From Streptomyces sp. NBC_01571 (GTDB lineage: Bacteria; Actinomycetota; Actinomycetes; Streptomycetales; Streptomycetaceae), in assembly GCF_026339875.1 (NCBI RefSeq), contig NZ_JAPEPZ010000001.1, positions 9,486,001 to 9,550,000 of the forward strand: a stretch of DNA of 64,000 bases, written 5' to 3'. The position numbers and the translations under genes were made by a program. The notes beneath the pieces are model-generated. The model was not told the DNA's origin, ran no database searches, and saw nothing but the letters and a program-made list of their open reading frames with translations. Shown here one piece after another: positions 39,786 to 52,959 of this stretch (positions are counted from its first letter, which is position 1; every line of letters starts with the position of its first letter).

Positions 39786-42248
39786 TCACACCGGCGGCTC
39801 CGTCAGGGACTGCTCGGCCCAGATGATCTTGCCCTCGGGGGTGTAGCGGGTACCCCAGCGCTGGGTGAACTGGGAGATCAGGAACAGCCCGCGGCCGCCC
39901 TCGTCGGTCGTCTTCGGATGGCGCAGATGCGGAGCGGTGGCACCTCCGTCGGAGACCTCGCAGATCAGGGCGTGTTCGGCGATCAGGCGCAGCCGGACAG
40001 GACCCGGGGCGTGCCGGATGGCGTTGGTGACGAGCTCGCTCACCACCAGTTCGGTGGTGAAGGCCAGCGCGTCCAGGCCCCAGACCCTGAGCTGCTCGGC
40101 TGAGGCCTTGCGGGCCTGGGCGACCACCGCCGGATCGTCGGGCAGGTCCCAGGTCGCGACCTGCTCGGTCCCCAGCCGGCGGGTGCGCGCCATCAGCAGC
40201 GCCACGTCGTCGTACGGACGGGTCGGAACAAGATCGTCCACGATGGTCCGGCACAGCCCGTCCAGTGATCCCCGGTATCCCTCCAGCGCGCGTCGCAGAC
40301 GCTCCCGGCCCGCTTCCGGGTCCCGGCCGGTGCGGGGCGTGGCGATGAGCCCGTCCGTGTGGAGGCCGAGCAGACTGCCCTCCGCCAGGGTGAACTCGGC
40401 GGATTCGAAGGGCAGTCCGCCCACGCCCAGCGCGGGACCGCGGGGGAGGTCGGCGAACGAGACCGTGCCGTCGGGGGCGACGATCGCGGGTGCCGGATGT
40501 CCCGCGCCCGCCATGGTGCACCGCCCGCTCACCGGGTCGTACACGGCGTAGAGACAGCTGGCACCGACGGCCTGCATACCGCTGGTGAGCGTGTCCGCCC
40601 CGCTGCCCTCCTCCCGGGCGGCCCGGCTGACCAGGTCGTCCAGATGCGCGAGCACCTCCTCGGGGGGCAGGTCCAGATCGGCGAGCGTCTGCACCGCGGC
40701 CCGCAGCCGCCCCATGGCGGCGGCACCGTCGATGCCGTGGCCGGTCACCTCGCCCACGACCAGCGCCACCCTGGCCCCGGACAGCGGAATCACGTCGAAC
40801 CAGTCGCCGGCCAGCCCCGTCAGCACGTCCGCGGGCCGGTAGCAGGCGGAGACCTCCACGGCGTTCTGCTCGGGGAAGCGGTGCGGAAGCAGATTGCGCT
40901 GCAGGACGAGTGCCGCGTCGCGTTCGCGGGTGTAGCGGCGGGCGTTGTCGACGCACAGGGCGGCCCGGCCCACGAACTCCTCCGCCAGGCTCAGGTCCTC
41001 CTCGTCGAAGGGGTCGTGGCGCTGGCGCCGGAAGAACGTGGCGATGCCCAGGGTGACGCCCCGCGCACGGATCGGCACGATCATCACGCTGCTCAGCCCG
41101 AGATCGAAGAAGTGGGCGGGCTCGCGCCCCTCGTCCGCCGTGGCCCACTCCTCGGCCGACGGATCCAGCCGCTGCTCGCGCCACGACCGACCCTCGGCCA
41201 GACACCGGATCGGGGGAGAGCCCGCCTGGTACGTCGCCACCGCGCCGACGGGCACGGTGGTTTCGGGCACCCCGGCCCGGGTCGACTGCTGGCCGGCGCG
41301 CCGCAGCGGTACCGCGTCCGTGTCGTCCAGCGGACCGGCGGCCGGTTCGGCACCCTTGAGCACGGAGTCCAGCAGGTCCACGGTGGCGAAGTCGGCGAGG
41401 CCCGGCACGGCCACGTCGGCCAGTTCCTGCGCGGTCCGCGAGACGTCGAGACTGCGGCCGATGTGCTCCCCGGCCCGGTCCAGCAGGGCCAGCCGCCGCC
41501 GGGCACGGTAGCGCTCGGTGACGTCGACGACCGTGTAGTACACACCGATCGGACGGCCGTGGTCGTCGTCGAGCCGGACGAACGACAGGGAGTGCGCGGT
41601 CTCGCGATGCGGCGCGGACCGTACGCGGCCCACGTGCTCGAATCCGACCACCGGCTCACCGCTCCGCAGCACCTGGCGCATTCTCGCCTCCAGGGCCTCG
41701 GCGTCGAGCCCCGGCTGCACATCGGCGAGTCTGCGACCCAGCCGCCGCTGCGGCGAGCCGCCCCCGAACTGCTCCAGCGCCCTGTTCGACCACACGAACC
41801 GCAGCTCCGTGTCCACGATCGCGATGCCCACCGGCGAGCCCGCGTTCATCCGCTCCAGTACGGACCGGCTCATGTCCCAGCCGGGGCCGTCGGCGAGGTC
41901 GGCGAGCAGCACCACCCACCGCGTCGGCGCACCGTCCTCCCGCATCGGGACGGCCCGCACCATCACCCGGACCGCGTGGCCGTCCCGGTGCAGCGCGGAC
42001 AGCAGCCCGGTCCAGCCGCTGACGCCGCGGCACCGCCCGGCGTGCTCGGAGATCCGCGCCGCGTCCTCGGGGAGCAGCAGGTCGACGACGCGGTGGCCCA
42101 CCACCTCGGCGGGCCGGTATCCCAGCAGCCGCTCGGCGTCCGTGGTCCAGCTGGTCACCGTCAAATGGGCATCGAGCAGAAGTGGCGCGGCATCCGCCAC
42201 GTCGAAGCGCCGACGGGGCGGCACCTCTCGTTCCTCGCTCACGGCCAC
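39786..42248 (-). CDS. PAS-PAS-GAF-SpoIIE phosphatase-HATPase regulator
   Basis: An 820-residue signalling protein. Two PAS domains (~20-120 and ~135-245) precede a GAF domain (~260-430), a SpoIIE/PP2C phosphatase (~445-660) and an RsbW-like HATPase (~675-815; S-E-L-V-T-N-A-I-R-H-A). In the phosphatase core the usual G-D-V-x-G reads G-E-V-T-G-H-G, replacing a metal-binding Asp by Glu; the other acidic motifs (G-D-W-F-D, H-T-D-G-L, Y-D-D-V) are present. It is comparable in layout to the protein at 10694-13102 but not a close copy. Likely controls a sigma factor through an anti-anti-sigma protein. Confidence 0.9.
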   Translation of the reverse strand: MAVSEEREVPPRRRFDVADAAPLLLDAHLTVTSWTTDAERLLGYRPAEVVGHRVVDLLLPEDAARISEHAGRCRGVSGWTGLLSALHRDGHAVRVMVRAVPMREDGAPTRWVVLLADLADGPGWDMSRSVLERMNAGSPVGIAIVDTELRFVWSNRALEQFGGGSPQRRLGRRLADVQPGLDAEALEARMRQVLRSGEPVVGFEHVGRVRSAPHRETAHSLSFVRLDDDHGRPIGVYYTVVDVTERYRARRRLALLDRAGEHIGRSLDVSRTAQELADVAVPGLADFATVDLLDSVLKGAEPAAGPLDDTDAVPLRRAGQQSTRAGVPETTVPVGAVATYQAGSPPIRCLAEGRSWREQRLDPSAEEWATADEGREPAHFFDLGLSSVMIVPIRARGVTLGIATFFRRQRHDPFDEEDLSLAEEFVGRAALCVDNARRYTRERDAALVLQRNLLPHRFPEQNAVEVSACYRPADVLTGLAGDWFDVIPLSGARVALVVGEVTGHGIDGAAAMGRLRAAVQTLADLDLPPEEVLAHLDDLVSRAAREEGSGADTLTSGMQAVGASCLYAVYDPVSGRCTMAGAGHPAPAIVAPDGTVSFADLPRGPALGVGGLPFESAEFTLAEGSLLGLHTDGLIATPRTGRDPEAGRERLRRALEGYRGSLDGLCRTIVDDLVPTRPYDDVALLMARTRRLGTEQVATWDLPDDPAVVAQARKASAEQLRVWGLDALAFTTELVVSELVTNAIRHAPGPVRLRLIAEHALICEVSDGGATAPHLRHPKTTDEGGRGLFLISQFTQRWGTRYTPEGKIIWAEQSLTEPPV

Positions 42249-42472
42249 GGCGACCCTCTCCGCTTCCTGAAGGTGGTCCTACCCCGTATGTGCCCATTCT
42301 TCACGTCGTCCGACCGGGGCCGCGGGGAGCGGCCGGCGGCCGTCACGCGGGAGGACGGTCACCGGGTGCCCGTCGGCCGTCCGTCCGGGGCGCCCTTCGC
42401 TGAACTCCGGGGCCGACCGTCCCGTATCACTCCACGGGGATGGCGTGAGCTCGCGCGCGGAAGGAGAGCAGT

Positions 42473-43333
42473 GTGTCGACACCGCCCGAACCGGGGCAGC
42501 CCGCGAGGCGACGGGCGATCGAGCCCACCCATGTGCAGCGGCGCCGCCGGACGGAAGCACTGGCGCAGCTCATGAAGGAGGTGCGGGAGGAGCAGTACGG
42601 GGCCGATCCGGACGGCGGCTACGAGGTGGTCGCCGTGCCCGCCACCTCGGCGAAGGCCGTCTCGCCGGCTGCGGACGAGGCGACGGAGGAACTGCCGCCC
42701 GTACCGGGTGGCGAGGACTACGCCCGCGACGCCGGAACCGCGGGCGTCGCGCCGGGAGCCGCACGGCGGACCGGGCGCGCAGCCGACGCGGGGCCGGGGA
42801 ACGGGCGCGCACCCGACGTGGGGCCGGGGAACGGTCCCCGGCCCGCGCGGGGACGGCAGCCCGGGCCGGGGCGGCAGCCCACGCCCGGCCGCGAACACGA
42901 ACCCGGCGACGGGCACGCCGACGGTGCCGGCCGACGCCGGGCCGCCATCGCCCTGGGCGTGACGGCGGCCGCCCTCGCCGGCTTCGCCCTCGCGCTCCTG
43001 CTGCCCGGCGACCAGGACAGCCGCGCCCGGGCCGGACAGCCCGGAACCAGCTCCTCCGCGACAGCCGTCGCCCCGGCACCCTCCGGATCCGCCGACCCGG
43101 ACGGCACGGGCACCCTCCGTGAGGGGGACAGCGGCCCCGAAGTGACCGCACTGCAGCAGCGGCTGCTCCGCATCCCGGACGTGTACACGGGCGGCTCCAC
43201 CGGCGGCAGCTACGACGCCACGCTCACCGCGGCCGTCGCCCGCTTCCAGCTCTGGTACGGCATCCGGGGTGACGAGACCGGCGTCTACGGCGACGACACC
43301 CGCGCCGCACTGGAATCGCGTACGACGCCGTAG
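42473..43333 (+). CDS. Membrane protein with C-terminal peptidoglycan-binding domain
   Basis: A 286-residue protein. Residues 1-155 are cytoplasmic, basic at the start (R-R-R-R) then Pro/Gly/Arg-rich with P-G-x-G repeats. A single transmembrane segment is at ~160-180 (A-L-A-G-F-A-L-A-L-L-L), a Ser/Thr/Ala linker follows, and a PG_binding_1 domain occupies ~215-283 (L-R-E-G-D-S-G-P-E-V-T-A-L-Q-Q-R-L). GTG 42473 follows AAGGAGA. It could tether the membrane to the cell wall; the cytoplasmic half may bind a partner. Confidence 0.82.
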   Translation: MSTPPEPGQPARRRAIEPTHVQRRRRTEALAQLMKEVREEQYGADPDGGYEVVAVPATSAKAVSPAADEATEELPPVPGGEDYARDAGTAGVAPGAARRTGRAADAGPGNGRAPDVGPGNGPRPARGRQPGPGRQPTPGREHEPGDGHADGAGRRRAAIALGVTAAALAGFALALLLPGDQDSRARAGQPGTSSSATAVAPAPSGSADPDGTGTLREGDSGPEVTALQQRLLRIPDVYTGGSTGGSYDATLTAAVARFQLWYGIRGDETGVYGDDTRAALESRTTP

Positions 43334-43411
43334 ACCGTCGGAGCGCGCGTGAACCCCAGGACGGCCCGCCCTGGGAGCGCGGCGCCTCGCGGGGGCCGGC
43401 CGAGTTGGCCT

Positions 43412-43488
43412 GCGAGCCCGGGTCGGACGGAACGGCCCGCGAGCCCCGGGTCAGAGGGGCAGGCCGGCGAGCCCCGGGATCAGACGGG
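43412..43488 (+). repeat. Three imperfect GC-rich direct repeats
   Basis: GCGAGCCC(C)GGG(A)TC followed by GGACGG/AGAGG/AGACGG recurs at 43412, 43439 and 43467, between two convergent genes; the third copy overlaps the end of the hydrolase gene. Confidence 0.5.
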
Positions 43489-44463
43489 GAGGGCGGCGAG
43501 CCAGTCGATCAGGATGCGGTTGACGTCCTCGGGCCGTTCCTGCTGGATCCAGTGGCCGCAGCCCTCCAGCATGTGCGACGAGACCAGACCGGGCAGGGTC
43601 GTGGGGAACGCCGTGATCGCGTCGGCCAGCCAGGTGGTGGACGCGTCGAGGGCGCCTCCGACGAACAGCGAGGGCTGGGTGACGGGCGCGCCGTCGTGGT
43701 CGGCCAGGTCCTCCCAGTCGCGGTCCATGTTCCGGTAGCGGTTGAGCGCCCCGCTCGTCCCGGTCCGCTCGAACTCCTCCGCGTAGGCGTCGAGGGTGGA
43801 CTCGTCGAGCCAGTAGGGGAGACGCCCGGTGGGAAACCGGTCCCTCAGGGTTCCGCCGGGGCTCACGAAGTGCGGGTCCGGCGTGCCGGAGCCGGGCATG
43901 GTGTCGCCGGACAGTGCCGCGTAGAAGCCCCCGAGCCAGCCGCGGACGTCGGGCTCGATCTCGGCCTCGGCCCGGCCGGGCCGCTGGAAGTAGGAGACGT
44001 AGAACTCCTCGGGGCCGCCCATCCGCGCGAAGACGTCGCTGGGGCGCGGACCGCCGCGCGGGGTGTAGGGCACGCTGAGCAGCCCGACCGCGTGGAACAC
44101 GTCGGGGCGGACCAGCGCGGAGGTGGCGGCGATGGTGGCGCCCCAGTCGTGTCCGACGACGGTCGCGGACCGCTCACCGAGGGCGTGCACGACGGCGGCG
44201 CAGTCCTCCACCAGGTTCAGCATCCGGTACTCGGCCACGCCGTCGGGCCTGGACGAGCGACCGTAGCCGCGGACGTCCAGGGCGACCGCCCGGTAGCCGG
44301 CCGCGGCGAGCGCCGTCAGCTGATGGCGCCAGGAGTACCAGGACTCAGGAAACCCGTGAACCAGCAGGACCAGCGGGCCGGTTCCCTGCTCCACCAGATG
44401 GATCCGGCCGGCCGGCGAGGACACCAGACGGTGGGTGCGGTCTGTTGCGGACGACTTCGGCAC
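43480..44463 (-). CDS. Alpha/beta hydrolase, epoxide hydrolase type
   Basis: A 327-residue alpha/beta hydrolase. The oxyanion motif H-G-F-P-E-S-W-Y and nucleophile elbow G-H-D-W-G-A (Asp nucleophile) are as in soluble epoxide hydrolases. The cap contains Tyr residues (S-Y-F-Q-R-P; G-G-F-Y) that may polarise the epoxide, and the catalytic His is in E-G-C-G-H-W. GTG 44463 follows GGGAGGATCC. An Asp nucleophile rules out an ordinary Ser esterase; haloalkane dehalogenase is a less likely alternative. Confidence 0.87.
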   Translation of the reverse strand: MPKSSATDRTHRLVSSPAGRIHLVEQGTGPLVLLVHGFPESWYSWRHQLTALAAAGYRAVALDVRGYGRSSRPDGVAEYRMLNLVEDCAAVVHALGERSATVVGHDWGATIAATSALVRPDVFHAVGLLSVPYTPRGGPRPSDVFARMGGPEEFYVSYFQRPGRAEAEIEPDVRGWLGGFYAALSGDTMPGSGTPDPHFVSPGGTLRDRFPTGRLPYWLDESTLDAYAEEFERTGTSGALNRYRNMDRDWEDLADHDGAPVTQPSLFVGGALDASTTWLADAITAFPTTLPGLVSSHMLEGCGHWIQQERPEDVNRILIDWLAALPV

Positions 44464-44747
44464 GGATCCTCCCGGGACACTCCGCCTACGGTGGGTGCGA
44501 CCAGCGGGGCTCCCGGGGACCGGCCTCCCCGCGTCGGCACTACGAGTGATCATGCGGCGGTCGGCAGGGCGCGGCCCAGTCCTGTTGCCGATCCGGCAAA
44601 ACCGGGCCATCGCCGCGGCCTTCGAGCACCCTGGTGCCGTCGCCCGCTCGCAGCGGCGGGGCGACCGCCGCAGGCGTCACGCGGCGCCGTGGAAACCGGG
44701 CCTCGGCGCGGGGAGCCGTCCCGAGCGGGCGGCGTCGGGCACGCGGA

Positions 44748-45257
44748 TCACGCGGACCGCCCGGTGTTCTCCAGGTCCAGCAGCCGCTGCTTGCGCTCCA
44801 GACCCGCGGCGTACCCGGCGAGTGCGCCGCCGGCACCGATCACGCGATGACAGGGGCGCACGACGAGCAGCGGGTTCGCGCCGATGGCGGTGCCCACGGC
44901 GCGCACGGCCGCGCGTGACACCCCGATCCGTGAGGCGATCTCGCCGTAGCTGACCGTCGTGCCGTACGGGACGCCCTCGACGGCCTTCCACACCCGCCGC
45001 TGGAAGTCGGTGCCCGCCCCGCCGGCGTACTCGATGGCGAAGTCGGTCAGCCCGCCCTCGAAGTAGGAGTTCAGCTGCGCGACGATGTCCGTGAACGCTC
45101 CGTCGTCCCGCGTCCAGCCGTCCCGCACGACGGCACCGGCCTTCTGGCCGGGCATGGAGAGCGACACGAGCGCCGTGCCGCCCCTGGCGGTGGCCGACTC
45201 CTCACCCACGAGAAGCAGCTCGCCCAAGGGGCTGTCGATGGTCGTCCAGACCGTCAT
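44748..45257 (-). CDS. ogt: Methylated-DNA-protein-cysteine methyltransferase
   Basis: A 169-residue suicide DNA-repair protein removing O6-alkyl groups from guanine. The active site P-C-H-R-V has acceptor C136. Upstream Y-G-E-I-A and the DNA-binding helix with A-A-V-R-A-V-G-T-A (Arg finger) are present. It has the small N-terminal domain of Ogt but no Ada regulatory domain. No alkylation-repair partner is adjacent. Confidence 0.93.
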   Translation of the reverse strand: MTVWTTIDSPLGELLLVGEESATARGGTALVSLSMPGQKAGAVVRDGWTRDDGAFTDIVAQLNSYFEGGLTDFAIEYAGGAGTDFQRRVWKAVEGVPYGTTVSYGEIASRIGVSRAAVRAVGTAIGANPLLVVRPCHRVIGAGGALAGYAAGLERKQRLLDLENTGRSA

Positions 45258-45531
45258 CGGAGGTGTCCTTTCACGCGTGCTCCAAGCGGTGCGAGCACCG
45301 CTTCACCTGCCATGTTGCCGTGTTCCCCGCACGGCGTCCGGCGGGATTCGGACATCTAACCGCAGGCTGCCACCACAGCCTGCGCCGGAGCGGCGCCGGC
45401 CGGCCCCTTCGTCCCCGGCACGATGTTCGCCAGGCCGACACGCGCCCTGCCGCCCACGCTCACCTGCTTCACCGTCTTCCGGAGGAGGCTGGCGCAGCGA
45501 CCGGCGACCTCCGGAAAGAAGGGCTGATCAC

Positions 45532-47364
45532 GTGTATCTCCCCTACCAGCGCGGCCGGTTGCACGATCTCCCGGACGACCCGGCCGCGTACGACACCGTT
45601 CTCGCCGCCGTCACCGAGGAGGCGTTGGCCCGCCTCACGCCGGACGGCAGCCTCGAACACCCCGCAGCCGTCGACGACATCGGCGACACCTCGCTCGGCG
45701 TCACCTCGCTGCTGGCGCTCGCCTGGCAGCGCACCGGGGACCCGCGCCTGCCGGACGCCGTCCGCCGCAGCCTCGCCTTCCATCTGCGCGAGCGCGTCTT
45801 CACGCGGGACAACCCCGGTTACCCCAACCTGAGGGTCCGTGACTCCGGTCTGCCGTACGCCCGTTACGTACTGGAGGAGGGTGCCCACCCCATCGGCGAC
45901 TGGCCGAGCACGGTGTGGGCGCTGCTCCAGGCGGTCAACGTGCTGGACCTGTCCGAAGGGCTCGTCGACGACGCTCAGCACGGCGAACTGCGGGACGTGG
46001 CACGGGGATACTGGCGCCGGCTGACCGAGGCGACCTTCTTCAACCCGCAGGAGGCCGGCAACCAGGCCATCGGCTGCGTCGTCGGCGGACTGATGCTCGC
46101 CCGCCGTCTCCCGGCGGCGGAAGGGGAGTCGGTCCGGTCACACGCGATGCGTCTGTACACCGACGAGATCCGGGCCCGCCGCGTCCGCGACCGGGGAGCC
46201 CTCCTGCTCCCGGAGCACGGCGGAGCCTACGACAACAACTACGGACCGATCTCCCTGTCCTTCCTCGCCCAGGCCCACCGGGTCAGCGGCGAGCCGGTCT
46301 TCGCCGAGGACGGCGACACGCTCGCCCGGTACCTCGACGCACGGCTGACGGCGGGTGGCTTCGACCTCGGCGGTCCGCGCTACAGCGAACAGCACTGCGG
46401 CTTCGAGGCCGTTCTCGGCCTGCGCCGTTTCGGCGGCCGGATCGGGTCCGACCTCGGCCGCTACCGGGGGGACACCCGCTGGGGACGGCACGCGACCGGG
46501 CCGGACGGCGCCGTCGACGGCCACTTCGCCTTCATGCTGGTCTGGCAGATCCAGGACACGGCCCGGTGGTACCGCACGCCCAGGACGGCGCCGGTATGCC
46601 ACCAACTACGCGCGGGCACCGTCTCGGTGGCGTTCGACGACCGGATGACGCCGTCCCTGGTCGAGGCGGCGGGCACCTATCTGCTGCCCGCCGCCGTGAA
46701 CCGCCAGCACGGCTTCGGGCCGGTCGTCGACGGCTTCCTCCTGGCCCGCCCGATGGGCGCGGTGCGGGTGCGCGACCTGGAGAGCGACGGACTGACGGCC
46801 AAGCTCGTCAGCAAGCCCGTCGTCACCCGGGACCACGTCCTGCGCCACGTCAGGTCGCTCTACGTCACGGACGGCACCAGCCTGTGGACGACGGTCGTCG
46901 TCGAACGGCTGGACGGGGACCCGTACCTGCTTGCCGGAATGCCGTACGCCGCCGACGACGGCGACCGGGTCCGCAGGGTCGCGGCGGCGGACGTGGCGTC
47001 CGCCGGCACCCTCCGGCTGACGCACCCGCGGGCCGAGGGCGCCGACCGCTTCGACGCCCGCGCGCGGACCACCCAGGAGGAGGCGGCCTTCGTCCTCGCC
47101 GCCGACCCCCGGGTCTACGGCAACCCCGACGAGGGCTGGCGCCACCTGGTCGCCTCCACGGCGTTCGAGGCGGGGCCGGCTCCCGGCGCCCCGGAGGACC
47201 TGCACGTCTTCGCTGTGCGCTACGGCTCCCCGGGTCCCTTCGCCCCCGTCGTGGAGCACGCGCCCGAGGGGCTGACGATCCGCACCGAGGCGTTCACCGC
47301 ACTGATCGGGAATCCGGCGGGCGATGCGCGGGGGGAACCCGGGGCGCGGGTCCGGAGGCGGTGA
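45532..47364 (+). CDS. Large cytoplasmic protein, possible alpha-toroid carbohydrate enzyme
   Basis: A 610-residue protein without signal peptide. The N-terminal ~330 residues look like repeated amphipathic helices with W-x-x-L-Q-A-V-N and G-G-A-Y-D-N-N-Y-G (an aromatic/Asn-rich motif possibly in a carbohydrate active site). The C-terminal ~280 residues are beta-rich with V-S-V-A-F-D-D and repeated W-T-T-V-V-V-E-R style strands. The alpha/alpha-toroid plus beta-sandwich order recalls polysaccharide lyases and heparinase-type proteins, but I do not recognise the family. GTG 45532 follows AAAGAAGGG. Its 3' end overlaps the convergent kinase gene by 71 bp. Confidence 0.75.
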   Translation: MYLPYQRGRLHDLPDDPAAYDTVLAAVTEEALARLTPDGSLEHPAAVDDIGDTSLGVTSLLALAWQRTGDPRLPDAVRRSLAFHLRERVFTRDNPGYPNLRVRDSGLPYARYVLEEGAHPIGDWPSTVWALLQAVNVLDLSEGLVDDAQHGELRDVARGYWRRLTEATFFNPQEAGNQAIGCVVGGLMLARRLPAAEGESVRSHAMRLYTDEIRARRVRDRGALLLPEHGGAYDNNYGPISLSFLAQAHRVSGEPVFAEDGDTLARYLDARLTAGGFDLGGPRYSEQHCGFEAVLGLRRFGGRIGSDLGRYRGDTRWGRHATGPDGAVDGHFAFMLVWQIQDTARWYRTPRTAPVCHQLRAGTVSVAFDDRMTPSLVEAAGTYLLPAAVNRQHGFGPVVDGFLLARPMGAVRVRDLESDGLTAKLVSKPVVTRDHVLRHVRSLYVTDGTSLWTTVVVERLDGDPYLLAGMPYAADDGDRVRRVAAADVASAGTLRLTHPRAEGADRFDARARTTQEEAAFVLAADPRVYGNPDEGWRHLVASTAFEAGPAPGAPEDLHVFAVRYGSPGPFAPVVEHAPEGLTIRTEAFTALIGNPAGDARGEPGARVRRR

Positions 47365-47995
47365 CCTCGGGTCCCACGACCAGATCGGCACGGTCCCGCG
47401 TCGCGGCGACCAGATCGGCGTTGCGCTGGTCCGTGCCGAGCACCCAGTCCACCGCGGTGTCGTGGTCCTTGCCGAACTCCTCGTGGCGGGCGACGAGCCG
47501 GCGTACGCGTTCGGTCTCGTCGAGGTCGCAGAACCAGACCTCGTCCAGCCGCGACCGTACGCGCTCCCATGCCGCGTCGCGCAGGAGGAGGTAGTTGCCC
47601 TCGGTGATGATCAGACGGGCGGTGCGGGGGACCGGGACGGCGCCCGCGATCGGCTGCTCCAGGGTCCGTTCGAAGCCCGGCGCGTAGACGATGGCGTCGT
47701 CCTCCTCCTCGTCGCGCAGCCGGCGCAACAGTGCCGCGTACCCCGCCGCGTCGAAGGTGTCGGGTGCGCCCTTGCGGTCCCGGCGGCCCAGGCGCTCCAA
47801 CTCGACGTCCGCGAGGTGGAACCCGTCCATCGGCACGTGCGCGACCCAGCGGGAGCCGTCGCCGTTCAGCTCCCGGACCAGGCGCTCGGTCAGCGTCGTC
47901 TTGCCCGATCCGGGACTCCCGGCGACGCCGAGGATCGCCCGCCGGCCCGGACGGACGAGGGACGCGGCCCGCTCCAGAAGGTCGTCGAAGGTCAT
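47294..47995 (-). CDS. P-loop nucleoside/nucleotide kinase family protein
   Basis: A 233-residue kinase resembling uridine kinase/pantothenate kinase-like proteins and FrcK. The P-loop G-S-P-G-S-G-K-T-T is at residues 26-34. D-G-F-H-L-A is the acceptor-substrate motif, R-K-G-A-P-D-T-F-D-A comes next, and the lid has R-V-R-R-L-V-A-R-H. ATG 47995 overlaps the preceding DUF6191 gene by ATGA, so the two are coupled. Substrate may be a sugar, nucleoside or pantothenate; it cannot be told by eye. Confidence 0.87.
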   Translation of the reverse strand: MTFDDLLERAASLVRPGRRAILGVAGSPGSGKTTLTERLVRELNGDGSRWVAHVPMDGFHLADVELERLGRRDRKGAPDTFDAAGYAALLRRLRDEEEDDAIVYAPGFERTLEQPIAGAVPVPRTARLIITEGNYLLLRDAAWERVRSRLDEVWFCDLDETERVRRLVARHEEFGKDHDTAVDWVLGTDQRNADLVAATRDRADLVVGPEVTASGPAPRVPPAHRPPDSRSVR

Positions 47996-48309
47996 GAGCG
48001 GCGCCCCGGACGCACGACCGTCGTGCCGGTGTTCAGATCGACGGTCGTACGGTGCGCAGGCGCCCCGTCCTCCTCGTCGTCCCGCATCACCAGCGCCGAC
48101 TGCCGTTCCTTGAGCTCGTGCTGCTTGCCCGGCGAAAGACTCGCGTGCAGTTGCTCGAAGCCGGTGGCGGACATCTGGCCCTGCCGCGCGCCGTTCCGCC
48201 ACGGCAGGAGGCCGGCCCGTCCGGCGCGCAGCAGCGCCTGGTCGGCGAAGGCCGTGAGGGTCGGTACGACGACGAGTCCCGGCAAGGTCATGAAGACGGC
48301 GAATCCCAT
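47992..48309 (-). CDS. DUF6191-like small membrane protein
   Basis: A 105-residue protein. One hydrophobic N-terminal segment (M-G-F-A-V-F-M-T-L-P-G-L-V-V-V-P) is followed by a charged cytoplasmic part with K-Q-H-E-L-K-E-R-Q-S and T-T-V-D-L-N-T-G-T-T-V-V. ATG 48309 is used because upstream sequence is not membrane-like. The stop overlaps the start of the kinase gene. Function unknown. Confidence 0.7.
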   Translation of the reverse strand: MGFAVFMTLPGLVVVPTLTAFADQALLRAGRAGLLPWRNGARQGQMSATGFEQLHASLSPGKQHELKERQSALVMRDDEEDGAPAHRTTVDLNTGTTVVRPGRRS

Positions 48310-48420
48310 GCCACCAGTATCGGGCGCGGAGGCGGGAAGCGGCCGCCCCGGCTCCACCGGGGCCCGCGCCGACCTGGGTGACGGGTGCGGCCGGCGCCGG
48401 TCCGGCGGCACCCTGGCACG

Positions 48421-52525
<4,105 letters not shown>

Positions 52526-52575
52526 GACGTCTCCCGGTGGTCGTTGCACCGGGACCGTCGCCCGGCCCCGGGGCC

Positions 52576-52959
52576 TCAGTTTCGCGTGGCGCCGCTGTCC
52601 GTGAGTGCGTGGGTGACCGCTCGGACGCTGCGGGCGATATGACTGAGCTGCAGAACTTCGGCAGCGTACATCTTGATGGTGTGCTCGATCACCGACTCGT
52701 GCAGGCCGAGGGCGGGCAGCTCGGAGCGGGCGGTCTGCAGGGCCGTGCGGGCGACGCGTATCTCGTGCTGCACCTGGATCTGTGCGTGGCGGGCGAGCAG
52801 AACGGGGTGCTTCATCAGGGTCGGATAACTCGCGTAGCGGGCCGGCACCAGTTCGCGCAGCCACTTGGTGGCCGATCGCTCCCAGTCGAAGCTGCCGGGG
52901 GTCTTGACCTGGCACGGCCAGTCCGAGGTGATCGGTGAATACGTCAGGGCCATGTTCAT
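52576..52959 (-). CDS. Hypothetical protein, all-helical
   Basis: A 127-residue cytoplasmic protein. It has an aromatic N-terminus (S-D-W-P-C-Q-V-K-T-P, S-F-D-W-E-R-S-A-T-K-W-L) followed by helices rich in His/Gln/Arg. The start is ATG 52959 or 52953. I think it is conserved in Streptomyces but cannot name a family. An AT-rich block with a palindrome lies upstream. Confidence 0.65.
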   Translation of the reverse strand: MNMALTYSPITSDWPCQVKTPGSFDWERSATKWLRELVPARYASYPTLMKHPVLLARHAQIQVQHEIRVARTALQTARSELPALGLHESVIEHTIKMYAAEVLQLSHIARSVRAVTHALTDSGATRN

